A DNA stretch of 64,000 nucleotides from G965214625 sp965214625. GTDB taxonomy: Bacteria > Pseudomonadota > Gammaproteobacteria > Arenicellales > Poriferihabitantaceae. Under the pieces are notes generated by a model that was not told the origin of the DNA, did no database searches, and was given only the letters and a program-made list of their open reading frames with translations. The position numbers were made by a program, and so were the translations under genes. The stretch covers positions 2,294,001 through 2,358,000 of the forward strand of contig OZ243962.1 of the NCBI GenBank assembly GCA_965214625.1, in the 5' to 3' direction. The stretch's first letter is position 1. Each line of letters opens with the position of its first letter. Positions 9,267 to 18,618 of the stretch are shown one piece after another.

Positions 9267-9685
9267 TGTCCCCCTGCTTTTGTGAAGGTTGTTGTACTTG
9301 CAATGCGCGTCGTCAGCATGACCACTTGATGCGACAAAGCGACAAGCTCAGTTATACACCGTAGATACGAGCACACGGGATGTACCCGTCGGTCAGGATG
9401 GACTGACGCCGTTAGACTGGGTGGATGGGTCCGATGTACTGTCATTTAGGCGATTTCGATAAACACGGAGTTGCCCCGGATCGCCTGACTGTCGATCGGA
9501 ACAGTCTCCCTGCTCGTTTGCTGGATAAGACAATACACCACAACCGTTGTAACCGTTTCGCTGACATGCCAAAGCGGATGACCGAACCAATCATGCCCAC
9601 TGGTGATGATGCCAATACGTAACATGATGCCCGTTCGCTGATCCGAATTGCCGCCGTGGTGATATCCAAGATGATTTGTAGCCCA
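9267..9685. other. Intergenic region within the signalling island
   Basis: The 419 bases separate the SpoIIE-type phosphatase gene from the kinase-hydrolase gene, both minus strand. This long gap suggests a separate promoter for the kinase-hydrolase and phosphatase-like pair. Short open frames on both strands show no recognisable protein. Confidence 0.45.
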
Positions 9686-11797
9686 CTAAAGATCGTAATG
9701 CAGGACGATACAGGTCATATCATCAAACTGCGGTGCGGTCCCCACAAAATCCTGGACGGTCTCAATTATACATCGCACATCGTCGTCCGGTGATTGCCCT
9801 TGTGGCAGCGAACGGACCGTCTCGAAGGTCCTGTCATCACCGAATGCCTCGCCTTGCTGATTAAATGCTTCTGGGATTCCGTCAGTCATCATGACGATGC
9901 GTGACCCGGGCTCAATGATCGTCGTGGTTTCCCCATAGTCGATATCACTGATCATGCCGAGTACCAAGCCATCAGTCGGGTCAAGTGTTCGTGTATTTTT
10001 ACTGTTCGATACAATGGGTGGATTGTGCCCCCCGGTTGCATAAGTGAATGTTCCGTCGGATTCGTTCAAAATACCGTAAAACAGAGTGATGAATAATTGT
10101 TCATCGTTATTTTGCTCCAGGTAATTATTCATATATTCCAATACCTTGGCCGGAGAGTGGATATGGAATACGGTGCTTCGAAGCAGCGTTCGAGCCATGA
10201 TCATGAACATGGCCGCAGGTACGCCCTTGCCGGAGACGTCGGCAATGGTTACCCCGACATTGTCGTTATCAAGACGGAAGAAATCGAAAAAATCCCCCCC
10301 TACCTCCTTGGCTGGGGACATGGAACCGGCGGCATGGAATGAAACGGATATCTTCAGGTCATTGGGCAATAACGAAAGCTGGACCCGGGTTGCGATGTCC
10401 AATTCCTTGCGGATGGCAATCAGAGCCTCCTTGGTTCGCAACGCTTCCCGGAGACGGTGATGCTGGTCCTGGATCCGGTTCGACATATGCTGGAATGCAA
10501 TCGCCATCAAGGCCAGACTGTCGGGGTCCCGGTGAGGGTCATGCTGATCCGGGATGGATGACTGCACGCTGAATTTTTCATGTTGAGTAATCTCCGTTGA
10601 CGTGTCCTGAACCTTGGTTCTCAATTCCTCAAGTTCGCTGAGCGCCTTGTCACGTTCTGCCCCATCAAGCATTGCCACCAGCTCGGTCATTTCCCGGAAA
10701 ATAAACCGTTCCTGACGCGCCCGTTGGCGCTCTTTGGAACGGCGAAACCGATTTAGGGCCACCAAGTCTGTCCTAAAGGCATTGACAGCCACCGAAATCT
10801 GGCCCACTTCATCATCGACGAAGGTATGTTCCAGCCGGGCATATAGATTGCCTTGCGACAACGCAGACAGCACTTTCACACCGCTGGTGAGTGGCGCAAA
10901 GGAGCGGGACATATAGAAGTTCAACCCGACAAGGAGCAAGACAATCAGGACTCCGATGACAAGCGCCGACTGTTGGCTGATCTGTTTTTGTCGGGCGATG
11001 AGCGTGGAGATGTCCTTGACCAGGACCAGTCGCCCGACAAGACTGGCCAGATTGGCGGTCTGGGGGAGTACAGTGATCGAATAGTGGTGTTGGCCGGTAT
11101 CGATGGTCTGAACAAGATTGAGCTGGCTGAGGTTGACCGATTTGCGCAGCTCCTCCCATAGTGCCTCTTCACTGGAAGAAAGTAGTCGGCCCCGGCGGTT
11201 GACAAAGACGACCTTTGAGTTGGTTACCCGCTGCATTTCAGCAATCGCATCGAGAATGTCGGTGGCAAACACGCTCATCGCGATGACTTCCCCGCTATCA
11301 CTTATCGAGTACAGCGGAAATCCGTATACCACCGCAGTGTTCCGCTGGTCATCATTGCCGATTCCCTTTGCTTCCATGTCATTGTCCATATGGAACTGCG
11401 CCGTGCTTGGGGCAATAATGGGATTTTGGAAAACAGAGGACAAGGAGGAATAGGCAAGCGTCCCATCCGGGTAGATCAGATCAAAACGATCAATCCCTTC
11501 TTCAGTCTTGAGTTTCTGGCCCAAGGCATTGCCCAGTGACTGAATGGTGAAGGAATCCCCGGCTTCTATGGCTCTGATCAGCTCCCGATTTTCAGACACG
11601 AGCAGTTTCCTGTCTTGCATCTGCTGAACCAATTCCGTATTGATCTTGTGCCACAGACTCAATTGATCGGCGAGCAATTCCTCCGAGTACTGGTTCCTCA
11701 GAAGCTCTTCCCGCTTGAAGCCGACGAAGACGATACTGGCACAGGCAATGACAATGGCCAAGGTCACTAAAATGCTGATTCGATAGCGCAGAAGCAT
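9686..11797 (-). CDS. Membrane-bound SpoIIE/RsbU-type PP2C phosphatase with periplasmic sensor and HAMP
   Basis: The 703-residue protein has a membrane span at about 5-25, a periplasmic sensor region to about 270, a second span at about 276-297, a HAMP-like segment to about 350, a coiled-coil linker and a C-terminal PP2C domain from about 475. The metal-binding residues are complete: VGGDFFDFF (Asp502), IADVSGKGVPAA (Asp520), MTDGIPEA (Asp639) and FDDMT (Asp692-Asp693). Such phosphatases remove phosphate from STAS antagonists. The probable substrate is the STAS protein at 6624. The gene starts 33 bases after the binding-protein gene, so they are probably cotranscribed, which suggests the binding protein feeds ligand information to the periplasmic domain. 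Confidence 0.9.
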   Translation of the reverse strand: MLLRYRISILVTLAIVIACASIVFVGFKREELLRNQYSEELLADQLSLWHKINTELVQQMQDRKLLVSENRELIRAIEAGDSFTIQSLGNALGQKLKTEEGIDRFDLIYPDGTLAYSSLSSVFQNPIIAPSTAQFHMDNDMEAKGIGNDDQRNTAVVYGFPLYSISDSGEVIAMSVFATDILDAIAEMQRVTNSKVVFVNRRGRLLSSSEEALWEELRKSVNLSQLNLVQTIDTGQHHYSITVLPQTANLASLVGRLVLVKDISTLIARQKQISQQSALVIGVLIVLLLVGLNFYMSRSFAPLTSGVKVLSALSQGNLYARLEHTFVDDEVGQISVAVNAFRTDLVALNRFRRSKERQRARQERFIFREMTELVAMLDGAERDKALSELEELRTKVQDTSTEITQHEKFSVQSSIPDQHDPHRDPDSLALMAIAFQHMSNRIQDQHHRLREALRTKEALIAIRKELDIATRVQLSLLPNDLKISVSFHAAGSMSPAKEVGGDFFDFFRLDNDNVGVTIADVSGKGVPAAMFMIMARTLLRSTVFHIHSPAKVLEYMNNYLEQNNDEQLFITLFYGILNESDGTFTYATGGHNPPIVSNSKNTRTLDPTDGLVLGMISDIDYGETTTIIEPGSRIVMMTDGIPEAFNQQGEAFGDDRTFETVRSLPQGQSPDDDVRCIIETVQDFVGTAPQFDDMTCIVLHYDL

Positions 11798-11830
11798 GGT
11801 ATCAGTGGTGCTCGTCCGAAGTCTGATCGA

Positions 11831-12880
11831 TCATTTTGCCGCGGTGGTTTTGAAATCGGCGATGGAGATCATATCCATGGGCGGGTAGATGCCCAGCTCA
11901 TGCACCACGTCCATGTTGATCCACAGTTTGAATCGACTCAATAATGCAACGGGAATATCCTTCGGATTTTCCTTCTTCACCAATATCCGTTCAGCTTGTA
12001 CACCAGCGAGTTTGCCCAGTGTATAGTAGTCGGTCACGAGGCCGAACATGGCACGCGTGTTTTTCAAGGGGGCCTGTGTGGAGGCAAAGGTCGGCAGACC
12101 GAGATCAATGGCGGTTTGAGTATACAGATCCCCGTTTTTGGTCAGAAACGAATCGGGACCCAGATACAGAATGTCTGCTCCCTCGGACTTGGCTTTTTCG
12201 ATCAGACCAGGCAGCGTGGCGGAGTCCGGTTTGCCGGCAGCGTTCAACGGCACTGCGAGTTCAAGGAACTCCATGTTCATTTGGGGAACAACCTCTCGTA
12301 GCGACTCAATATTGATTCTGGAGTTGCTCGAAGTATTGTCATAGATGGCGGCAAGCTTGGTAAACGGACGGTAGGCCTGGATGGTTTTGAGTTGGGCATC
12401 TATCGGTGCCAGAAACGCAACGCCGGTCATGTTGCGACCGGTGCTTTCATAGCTGCTGATAATGTTCGCCGCTTGCGGATAGGCAACGAGGACGAACAGT
12501 CCGGGGATATCTCGAATGAATTTTTCCGGTGTGTCGGTCTCCACCTTTCCGACAATGCTCAATGTCGTTCCTGTTCCCCACGTGTAGACCAGGTCGGGAT
12601 TGGCGGACCGGATCTCCTCAATAATCGGCGGTGCATTGCCACGATTCGTATCCAGATTGCGGATCGTCAACTCGTAAGGGATACCGCGCTGGTTGAGATA
12701 GTCCCTGAAACCATCTTCGACTTCGGTTTCGCCTCGCCACAAAACCGCAAAGATTCGAAAAGGCTTGTCGGTCGTCTCCTGTGCATGGACAGCCTGTCTA
12801 CCGTCTTTGGATAGGGGCACAAAGCTCGTGACCACCAACAGCCCCAGAATCACGAAAAACGTTGTATGGAAGTTTTTCAT
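11831..12880 (-). CDS. ABC-type periplasmic substrate-binding protein (ABC_sub_bind/TrpX-like)
   Basis: The 349-residue product has a signal peptide (MKNFHTTFFVILGLLVVTSF, cleavage probably after AVHA) and the two-lobed fold signature of the ABC_sub_bind family: ANPDLVYTWGTGTT, NMTGVAFLAPIDAQL, KLAAIYDNTSSNS and GADILYLGPDSF. Family members such as TrpX bind aromatic amino acids and related ligands in the periplasm. No ABC permease or ATPase is encoded nearby. The start overlaps the stop of the sensor-MFS gene by 4 bases (ATGA), and the SpoIIE-type gene follows after 33 bases. The context suggests a role as a ligand sensor for the signalling proteins rather than, or besides, transport. Confidence 0.85.
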   Translation of the reverse strand: MKNFHTTFFVILGLLVVTSFVPLSKDGRQAVHAQETTDKPFRIFAVLWRGETEVEDGFRDYLNQRGIPYELTIRNLDTNRGNAPPIIEEIRSANPDLVYTWGTGTTLSIVGKVETDTPEKFIRDIPGLFVLVAYPQAANIISSYESTGRNMTGVAFLAPIDAQLKTIQAYRPFTKLAAIYDNTSSNSRINIESLREVVPQMNMEFLELAVPLNAAGKPDSATLPGLIEKAKSEGADILYLGPDSFLTKNGDLYTQTAIDLGLPTFASTQAPLKNTRAMFGLVTDYYTLGKLAGVQAERILVKKENPKDIPVALLSRFKLWINMDVVHELGIYPPMDMISIADFKTTAAK

Positions 12881-15021
12881 CGAATTGAAATACCCTGTAC
12901 GCTTCGATTGCTGTAATTCATTGCGAGTGCAAACAGCAAGGTCGAAAAGATGACGATCCCTCCAATCGAGGCGACTGCACCGACATAGGACAGTGCCTGG
13001 ATAAGTATCGCCGCAAGAATGGGGCCAATCATCATCCCGATACGATCGACAAACCGGTAGATACCGAGCACCACCGATAGATTGATATCATAGCGATATT
13101 GATGGGCTATCTGCTGAACAATTGCATTTTGTGGAGAGAGAATCAGACAGTGACCGATGCTGACGGCGACGATTGCGACCAGCACCATACTCGACCCGCC
13201 ACCGAGAACGGCCAACAGACCCAATCCACTGACTGCCGAACCAATACCGACAATGAGGCCGTGGTTTTCCATGTAATCGGCCCATCGGGCGATCAGGGGT
13301 GTGCCGATGACGGCCACCACGCCGTAGAGCATGAGCATCTGTCCAATCTGGGAATGACTGAGACCGAGTTGGTTCAGATACAGCGGAACGATAAAAAACA
13401 GAAAGGAAGAGACCGTCATTTTCGTCGGAATGGCGGTCAGGATGACCCCGATGAAACGAAGGTTCCCGAACAAGATTCTCCAGTCCCTGAAGTGAGGCAG
13501 TACCCGGTACAAATGATGTTCCTTTTGTCCTGTGTTCTCTTCGGAACGGGATAGCAGTCGATAGGCCGCATAGCCGGAAATCAGGGCCAGGCCTGCCGAT
13601 ATCAGGAAAGTGGCCTGTTGTCCCACATAGTCAGCAAACATGCCACCCAGTGGGGGTCCACAGACCAGCCCGGCGAAGACCGCACCGACAAATGAGGATG
13701 CACTCTGCGCTCGGTCATGATGTTTTGCATGCAGGGCAACCCATGTTTCACAGGCATTGAATATGAGACCGTACCCGATACCATTCAGACATCGCCAAAA
13801 GATCAGTTCCATATAGTTCTGGCTGATGAAGGTGCCGAAATAACCGATCAATGCACAGGTAATTCCCACCAGGAAGAGTCGTGAACAGCCCAGACGGTGG
13901 GTGAGTCCTCCTGCAAAAAGAGTGGCAATGAACATCGCCATCATAAACAAGGTAATCGGCAGACCAATCATCATTTCATAGGAAATCACCGTTTGGATCG
14001 GAATGAAACCGGAGACGAACAGGGGAAAAAAGGATCGGGACAATTCTTCGGAGAAGATAAATAGGAAGAGGGGGATCCGGATCAGTGACGGGAAGTTCTC
14101 GGTCAGCCCGAGTTTGCCTGAAAAACCATAGCGCTGATTCGCCTGATTCTTCAGCACGGCGATTTTCTCGGCGATTGACTTGTCAATCTGCGCCTCTTCA
14201 AGTTCACGCAGTTCAAACCGGAAGTCCTGATATCGCTGCTCCAGATGGTATAAAAGACGATTCAGGTTACCCACCATGAGTCCAATCTCGTTACGGGAGC
14301 GCATAACCAGTCGGCTGATAAACATCCCTTTGGCGCCTTCCGACAGCACGGATGCGATTCGTGTCATTGGCCCTGAGACGTGCCGATTCATGAACATGAC
14401 CAGAAATTCCAGCGTGACGAACATCGATACCACAATCACGGCGACCACTTCATAAAAGACGGAAGAGATATGATTTTGGGCACTTTCCTGAGTGACCCCG
14501 ACATGCAGCACACTGTCCAGCTGACCGTTCGAATACACCGGGAAAGCGCCGTCGAGATAGTCGTCTAGATCGGTAATCTTGTAGCTTTCCCCTATGCTGC
14601 CCAGAAGATCCTGGTTGCTTGTCTGAAGACGGTCTGTCAGCTGTTTCGGGAGACCGTTTTCGAACATGATGTGGGACGACACGTCGAGCAACGCAAGAAA
14701 CAGGATATCGGGATTGGAATTCAATGTTTCGTTGAAATAATCAGACACACCGAACAGTTGATCGGACGGAATTCCAAGGTCGTTAATCGCATACGAAAGT
14801 TCACTTGAAATGGCCCGTCCCACGGCAATGGCCTTTTGATTGAGCTGAGGCTCAAACTCGACCTCAAATCCTTCAAGCGCAATCCACGAAATGATGATTT
14901 GACTAACCAGCATCACGGAGATACCCAACATCAATATCCGGAAGAAGAGACTTCTTTGCTGGATTCGAGAGCGGGCGTCTCTCGTCTTTTCGTTCTTGAC
15001 TGGGCGGGTTTCGCCGGTCAT
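12877..15021 (-). CDS. Fusion of a periplasmic sensor and HAMP region to an MFS transporter domain
   Basis: The 714-residue protein starts with a membrane span (about 26-50), a periplasmic domain (about 51-185), a second span (about 188-211) and a HAMP-like plus coiled-coil segment (about 212-295). From about residue 310 to the end it is a major facilitator superfamily domain with about twelve spans, including GGLTHRLGCSRLFLVG and GVVAVIGTPLIARWADYM. Histidine-kinase-like sensory halves are not usually joined to MFS carriers. The ends overlap both neighbours by 4 bases, so the three upstream genes of the island form a tight operon. It could be a transporter gated by a periplasmic signal or a sensor using the MFS domain as a ligand detector. 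Confidence 0.85.
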   Translation of the reverse strand: MTGETRPVKNEKTRDARSRIQQRSLFFRILMLGISVMLVSQIIISWIALEGFEVEFEPQLNQKAIAVGRAISSELSYAINDLGIPSDQLFGVSDYFNETLNSNPDILFLALLDVSSHIMFENGLPKQLTDRLQTSNQDLLGSIGESYKITDLDDYLDGAFPVYSNGQLDSVLHVGVTQESAQNHISSVFYEVVAVIVVSMFVTLEFLVMFMNRHVSGPMTRIASVLSEGAKGMFISRLVMRSRNEIGLMVGNLNRLLYHLEQRYQDFRFELRELEEAQIDKSIAEKIAVLKNQANQRYGFSGKLGLTENFPSLIRIPLFLFIFSEELSRSFFPLFVSGFIPIQTVISYEMMIGLPITLFMMAMFIATLFAGGLTHRLGCSRLFLVGITCALIGYFGTFISQNYMELIFWRCLNGIGYGLIFNACETWVALHAKHHDRAQSASSFVGAVFAGLVCGPPLGGMFADYVGQQATFLISAGLALISGYAAYRLLSRSEENTGQKEHHLYRVLPHFRDWRILFGNLRFIGVILTAIPTKMTVSSFLFFIVPLYLNQLGLSHSQIGQMLMLYGVVAVIGTPLIARWADYMENHGLIVGIGSAVSGLGLLAVLGGGSSMVLVAIVAVSIGHCLILSPQNAIVQQIAHQYRYDINLSVVLGIYRFVDRIGMMIGPILAAILIQALSYVGAVASIGGIVIFSTLLFALAMNYSNRSVQGISIR

Positions 15022-15803
15022 GTTTCCTTTCCCTCGTCCAGCGCGCGAGCCTTACGGATGGTTTTATCCATGTCCTTGTAAGTGGACAGTACGGTGTCGA
15101 TGAAGTACTTGAATCCGGGGTATTGAATGGAATGTTGCAATTGTGGGGAGTCGCTGACTGATTCCGATGTTATTTCCTCCATCACTTTGCCCATGTCTTC
15201 CAGCTCCCGACAGGTATTGCTCATCATGCGAACGGCACACAGAAAAGCGATCAATATGGTCACTATTGCGACGATCGCATCGACAGTCAGCAGCCGCGCA
15301 GTCTGGTTTATGACACTTTGATTCAGATATTCATGGGAATAGCGTAACACCAGTGCACCCACATTCTGGCCCAGGTTATTCCTGACCGGCACACCGACCA
15401 CACCAGCATCAATGTCCTGGGTGGTCCAGGAAAAACTGTCGGCGTACAATCGCCATATACTGAACCATTCTTCGGAGATCAGGTCTCCGATAGAGCTGGG
15501 ATCGGAGCTGTACAGGACGATCCCTGTCTGGTCAAAAAACTCAATTGACAAGATTTCCCGGTCATCTTGCTGGTACGATTCAATGACATCGCTGATCTCC
15601 AGATTATTGAGCGCCAGTCCCAAGTCCATCTGTGTTTGGATATCCTCGCGGATCTGGTCAATGACAAACTCAAAACGGGACGTCAGTAACTGCGAAAGCG
15701 TCTGTTCAAATTTGTGGAGGCTTAAAAATCCCGTTGTAATGATACCGACGAGCAGGATCGGAATCAGTATGGAAGCGATTCGAAAGGCAAAACCTATATA
15801 CAT
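15018..15803 (-). CDS. Membrane sensor protein without a recognised output domain
   Basis: The 261-residue product has a membrane span at about 8-28, a periplasmic domain with Cache-like features (IEFFDQTGIVLYSSDPSSIGD and VGVPVRNNLGQNVGALVLRYS), a second span at about 170-192 and a cytoplasmic tail of about 70 residues. No kinase, cyclase or methyl-accepting domain follows. The layout mirrors the sensor half of the next gene, with which it overlaps by 4 bases, so it may pair with that sensor-MFS protein. It is the first gene of the minus-strand island; its promoter should lie in 15804-16304. Confidence 0.75.
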   Translation of the reverse strand: MYIGFAFRIASILIPILLVGIITTGFLSLHKFEQTLSQLLTSRFEFVIDQIREDIQTQMDLGLALNNLEISDVIESYQQDDREILSIEFFDQTGIVLYSSDPSSIGDLISEEWFSIWRLYADSFSWTTQDIDAGVVGVPVRNNLGQNVGALVLRYSHEYLNQSVINQTARLLTVDAIVAIVTILIAFLCAVRMMSNTCRELEDMGKVMEEITSESVSDSPQLQHSIQYPGFKYFIDTVLSTYKDMDKTIRKARALDEGKET

Positions 15804-16304
15804 GATGGTCGTTTTGCCCCCGCGAGTGAAAGAAGAGAGGGATTTTTCGCGAACCGGACGGGTTTTACACCGGCCTTCATATCCGATTGGGAAAGATGAT
15901 ATTTTCTGATGAACACGAAATTATGCGCTATTTGCACATAGCAGATTCCAAATCCGCTACTGACTTCCACGCTATTATACCAATATAGGCGGTCGATTTA
16001 TAGAATAACATGCAGAATAAGAATCGCATGTGCCGCGGCGTTTGCCAGAGAAACCGGGTTCGTCCGTATGCAGGGGGTTGTGGATTTGACAACCGTGACA
16101 CCCGCCTGACCTGTCCATCGGTCGGCGGCGGGTCAATGTTCCTGTGAGGGTAGCCGTGGGGCGGACCGTCCATCATCATCGGGACTGGCCATTCGAGTAC
16201 CGTTATTCGGACCCTTTCCTTATGGTGTGCGGTGGGTTGGTCCGGTTCCGCCGTGCTGAGAAACATACAACGGGATGAAAGAAGATGGATGGCTTCAATC
16301 AATA
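15804..16304. other. Intergenic region upstream of the signalling operon
   Basis: The 501 bases lie between the dioxygenase gene end and the sensor gene start, both minus strand. A weak inverted repeat (ACCCGCC and GGCGGGT) lies near 16100-16135. The stretch near 15900-16000 is AT-rich and may hold the operon promoter. An open frame crossing it has no protein-like features. Confidence 0.4.
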
Positions 16305-17510
16305 TCAGCCGTATGCGCCCCTCGGCATATTTGGGGTCTCGCTTGCAGCGCCGGAAGATTTTGTCAGGATCCGCAGTGTACTGAAAAAATCCCCTCTTTC
16401 GACCTGGACCCATTGCAGCCACCGTTTCCCTTTCAGGCTCAGTTTGGTGCGCCCATGCAAGATTCGATGATTGTCGAAAATGGCGATATCGCCCGGCCGA
16501 AGGGGACACTGCATCATTCGTTCAGGATCTTCGGTCAATCCCAGGAAGTCCTGTAAGCCATGATAATAGACCGGCACCTGATCTTCCGGAATAGACAATG
16601 GGGCGGCAACCCGGTCATTGACCCTGACGCCTACCACATGGCCGAATTCATCCACTGAAATGACGGGGAACTCGGCGACTAGGTCGACTTCCTGCGCGTA
16701 GTGACGACGGAAACACTGTCGGTAATGTGACAGCGCCTCAAAGCCGGCTGGGTTTGTTGTGCGCAGCCTCTGTGCTGCCTCAAATCCGTCTACGAACAAC
16801 GAACAGCCCGCACCATCGACATCGGTTTTTATACAATGAAACAACAAGAGTCCGGGCGGTGACGCCCGGTAGGGTTCATCGGTGTGGGGTTTGAGCGCGT
16901 GTATATCGTTGGCAATGCTTTTGCCGATTGAATCGATCACCAGATTCTGGACACGGCCAAAATTGCTTTCCTGTATGCAACCTATCTGACGCGCGAAAGG
17001 CTCGATGATACCGGGTTGATCGGGTGCGCCTTCGACAAAACAAAGACCAATGTCACGGACGGTTTTCAGTAACTGTACAAACGAGACGGGATTCTCAGTT
17101 GTCTCCCGGTACGACATCCTGGGAGGCCGAGACCGTGTTTCTCCGGTCCACAGCACCGGCTTGAAAAGGTGTCTTTTCCTCGAGTGCAGATCATAGGCAT
17201 GTCTTTTCAACCACGTCCCCGGGAATCGACTGACATGTTGATCGGGCCATTCAATCAAAATGGTGTTGTCTGTGTCGAGGGTAACGTGCAAGGGCCGGAT
17301 ACCCAGGTCAATGTCGGTCAGCCGGAGGGCACGTCGACCCACTTCCGGTTGCCCACACACATCGCATCGACAGTGGTCCCTTAGCCAGATAAAGTGAAAC
17401 AACGAGAGCGATTTGTCCGGCCAGGTGATGAACAGTGCGTTGTCGGCACAGTGATGATCGGTGATCAATGCCGACGTGGCGGCCAGGGCGGCTGCGGGTC
17501 CCATGGTCAT
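16305..17510 (-). CDS. Gamma-butyrobetaine dioxygenase-like Fe(II)/2-oxoglutarate oxygenase
   Basis: The ATG at 17510 is preceded by a GGAG at a spacing of 5 and gives 401 residues, the normal BBOX length; a further in-frame extension to 17903 looks non-coding. The N-terminal DUF971-type domain has the zinc-binding pattern WLRDHCRCDVCGQPEVGRR. The TauD-like catalytic domain has the iron triad His-x-Asp in PHTDEPYRASPPG and the distal His in NHRILHGRTKLSLKGKRW. BBOX enzymes hydroxylate gamma-butyrobetaine to carnitine, and relatives act on trimethyllysine and other betaines. It is divergent from the catabolic block starting at 17837, which includes an aldehyde dehydrogenase and an aldolase, so it may share its substrate pathway. 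Confidence 0.85.
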   Translation of the reverse strand: MTMGPAAALAATSALITDHHCADNALFITWPDKSLSLFHFIWLRDHCRCDVCGQPEVGRRALRLTDIDLGIRPLHVTLDTDNTILIEWPDQHVSRFPGTWLKRHAYDLHSRKRHLFKPVLWTGETRSRPPRMSYRETTENPVSFVQLLKTVRDIGLCFVEGAPDQPGIIEPFARQIGCIQESNFGRVQNLVIDSIGKSIANDIHALKPHTDEPYRASPPGLLLFHCIKTDVDGAGCSLFVDGFEAAQRLRTTNPAGFEALSHYRQCFRRHYAQEVDLVAEFPVISVDEFGHVVGVRVNDRVAAPLSIPEDQVPVYYHGLQDFLGLTEDPERMMQCPLRPGDIAIFDNHRILHGRTKLSLKGKRWLQWVQVERGDFFSTLRILTKSSGAASETPNMPRGAYG

Positions 17511-17836
17511 CGCTTCTCCAACAGTGCAGTCGAAGCCGATAAGGTATCCGGCAGCGGGGAGAAAATCAAGCCGCCGATACGGAATCAATCTATTCACGGT
17601 GCGTTGAATCACCGGTTTTGGCGATTGCGGACCAAGCCAATTTATTCCATACTTCCGTAGCCGACAGGCGGTCGGTGCCCAAACCGCACGGTCTGGTTTC
17701 ACTGGCAATGGCCTGTCGGTAGCGGCGGTGGTCCGGTCATGAAGTAACCGAACGGACAGGGGGAGGCGGCCGGTCTTGGCCTGCTGTGATGCACAGGGGT
17801 TGCCGTTCGTTAACCAATTCAACGAGGAAAAGCCGA
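17511..17836. promoter_or_regulatory. Divergent promoter region of dioxygenase and SDR genes
   Basis: This 326-base region lies between the divergent starts at 17510 and 17837 and should hold promoters for both directions. Ribosome binding sites are visible at each end (GGAG for the dioxygenase, GAGG for the SDR). No clear -35/-10 pair or operator was identified by eye. Confidence 0.4.
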
Positions 17837-18595
17837 ATGAAGGTGTTGCTGGTGACCGGTGGCAGCCGGGGGATCGGAGCGGTGGTCTGTCGCGTTGCGG
17901 CATCGAGGGGCTGGGCCGTTTGCGTGAACTATCGGCATTCGGAGCAGGCGGCAGGGAAGGTTGTCAGTGCGATCAGGGAAGCGGGCGGTCACGCCATCGC
18001 AGTCAAGGCGGATGTGTCTGTTGATTCCGATGTCAAACGGCTGCTTGGCGAAGTGGACCGACAACTGGGGCGACTCAGCGGCCTGATCAATAACGCCGGT
18101 ATCAACGGCAGGGTCTGTCGCGTGGAGGAACTGGACGCGACCGTCAGCCGGCGGTTGTTTGAGGTCAATATTCTGGGCCCCTTTCTGTGTGCCAAGCATG
18201 CGATAAAACGGATGGCAAAACGCTATGGAGGAAATGGTGGCGTGATTGTGAATGTTTCCTCTGCGGCGTCAAGACATGGGGGGGCCGGCAGTTACGTGGA
18301 CTATGCGGCATCGAAAGGCGCCCTGGATACGTTTACCATTGGACTGGCCAGGGAACAGGCGCAAGAGGGCATTCGGGTCAACAGTCTCAGACCGGGTGCA
18401 ACGATGACCGAACTGAGCGTCGAATGGGCCAATCAAAATCCGGACTGGCTGGAATGGGTGATGCAGCAAGTCCCGCTTGGACGCCCTGCAAACACGGTCG
18501 AGATCGCCAATAGTGCGGTATGGCTGTTGTCTGATGAAGCCTCTTACGTGACAGGGGCCTGTCTCGATGTTTCAGGCGGTTGGGTGAGTCCGTAA
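17837..18595 (+). CDS. Short-chain dehydrogenase/reductase
   Basis: The ATG at 17837 is chosen over 17786 because it has a GAGG upstream and places the nucleotide-binding motif at the N-terminus (MKVLLVTGGSRGIGAVV). The 252-residue protein has the classical SDR signature: NNAGING, the catalytic Ser in VNVSSAASRHGG and the YAASK tetrad residues. The C-terminal VTGACLDVSGGW is also typical. It should oxidise or reduce a hydroxyl or keto group with NAD(P). It opens a tightly spaced plus-strand block, with the triple-Rid gene 23 bases downstream. Confidence 0.9.
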   Translation: MKVLLVTGGSRGIGAVVCRVAASRGWAVCVNYRHSEQAAGKVVSAIREAGGHAIAVKADVSVDSDVKRLLGEVDRQLGRLSGLINNAGINGRVCRVEELDATVSRRLFEVNILGPFLCAKHAIKRMAKRYGGNGGVIVNVSSAASRHGGAGSYVDYAASKGALDTFTIGLAREQAQEGIRVNSLRPGATMTELSVEWANQNPDWLEWVMQQVPLGRPANTVEIANSAVWLLSDEASYVTGACLDVSGGWVSP

Positions 18596-18618
18596 CACTG
18601 GCGACGGGAGCGATTTCC

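Noticed and set aside
15928..16509. A 193-codon minus-strand frame between the sensor and dioxygenase genes
   Set aside because: It overlaps the dioxygenase 3' end in another frame, has no domain-like pattern and is low in hydrophobic periodicity.
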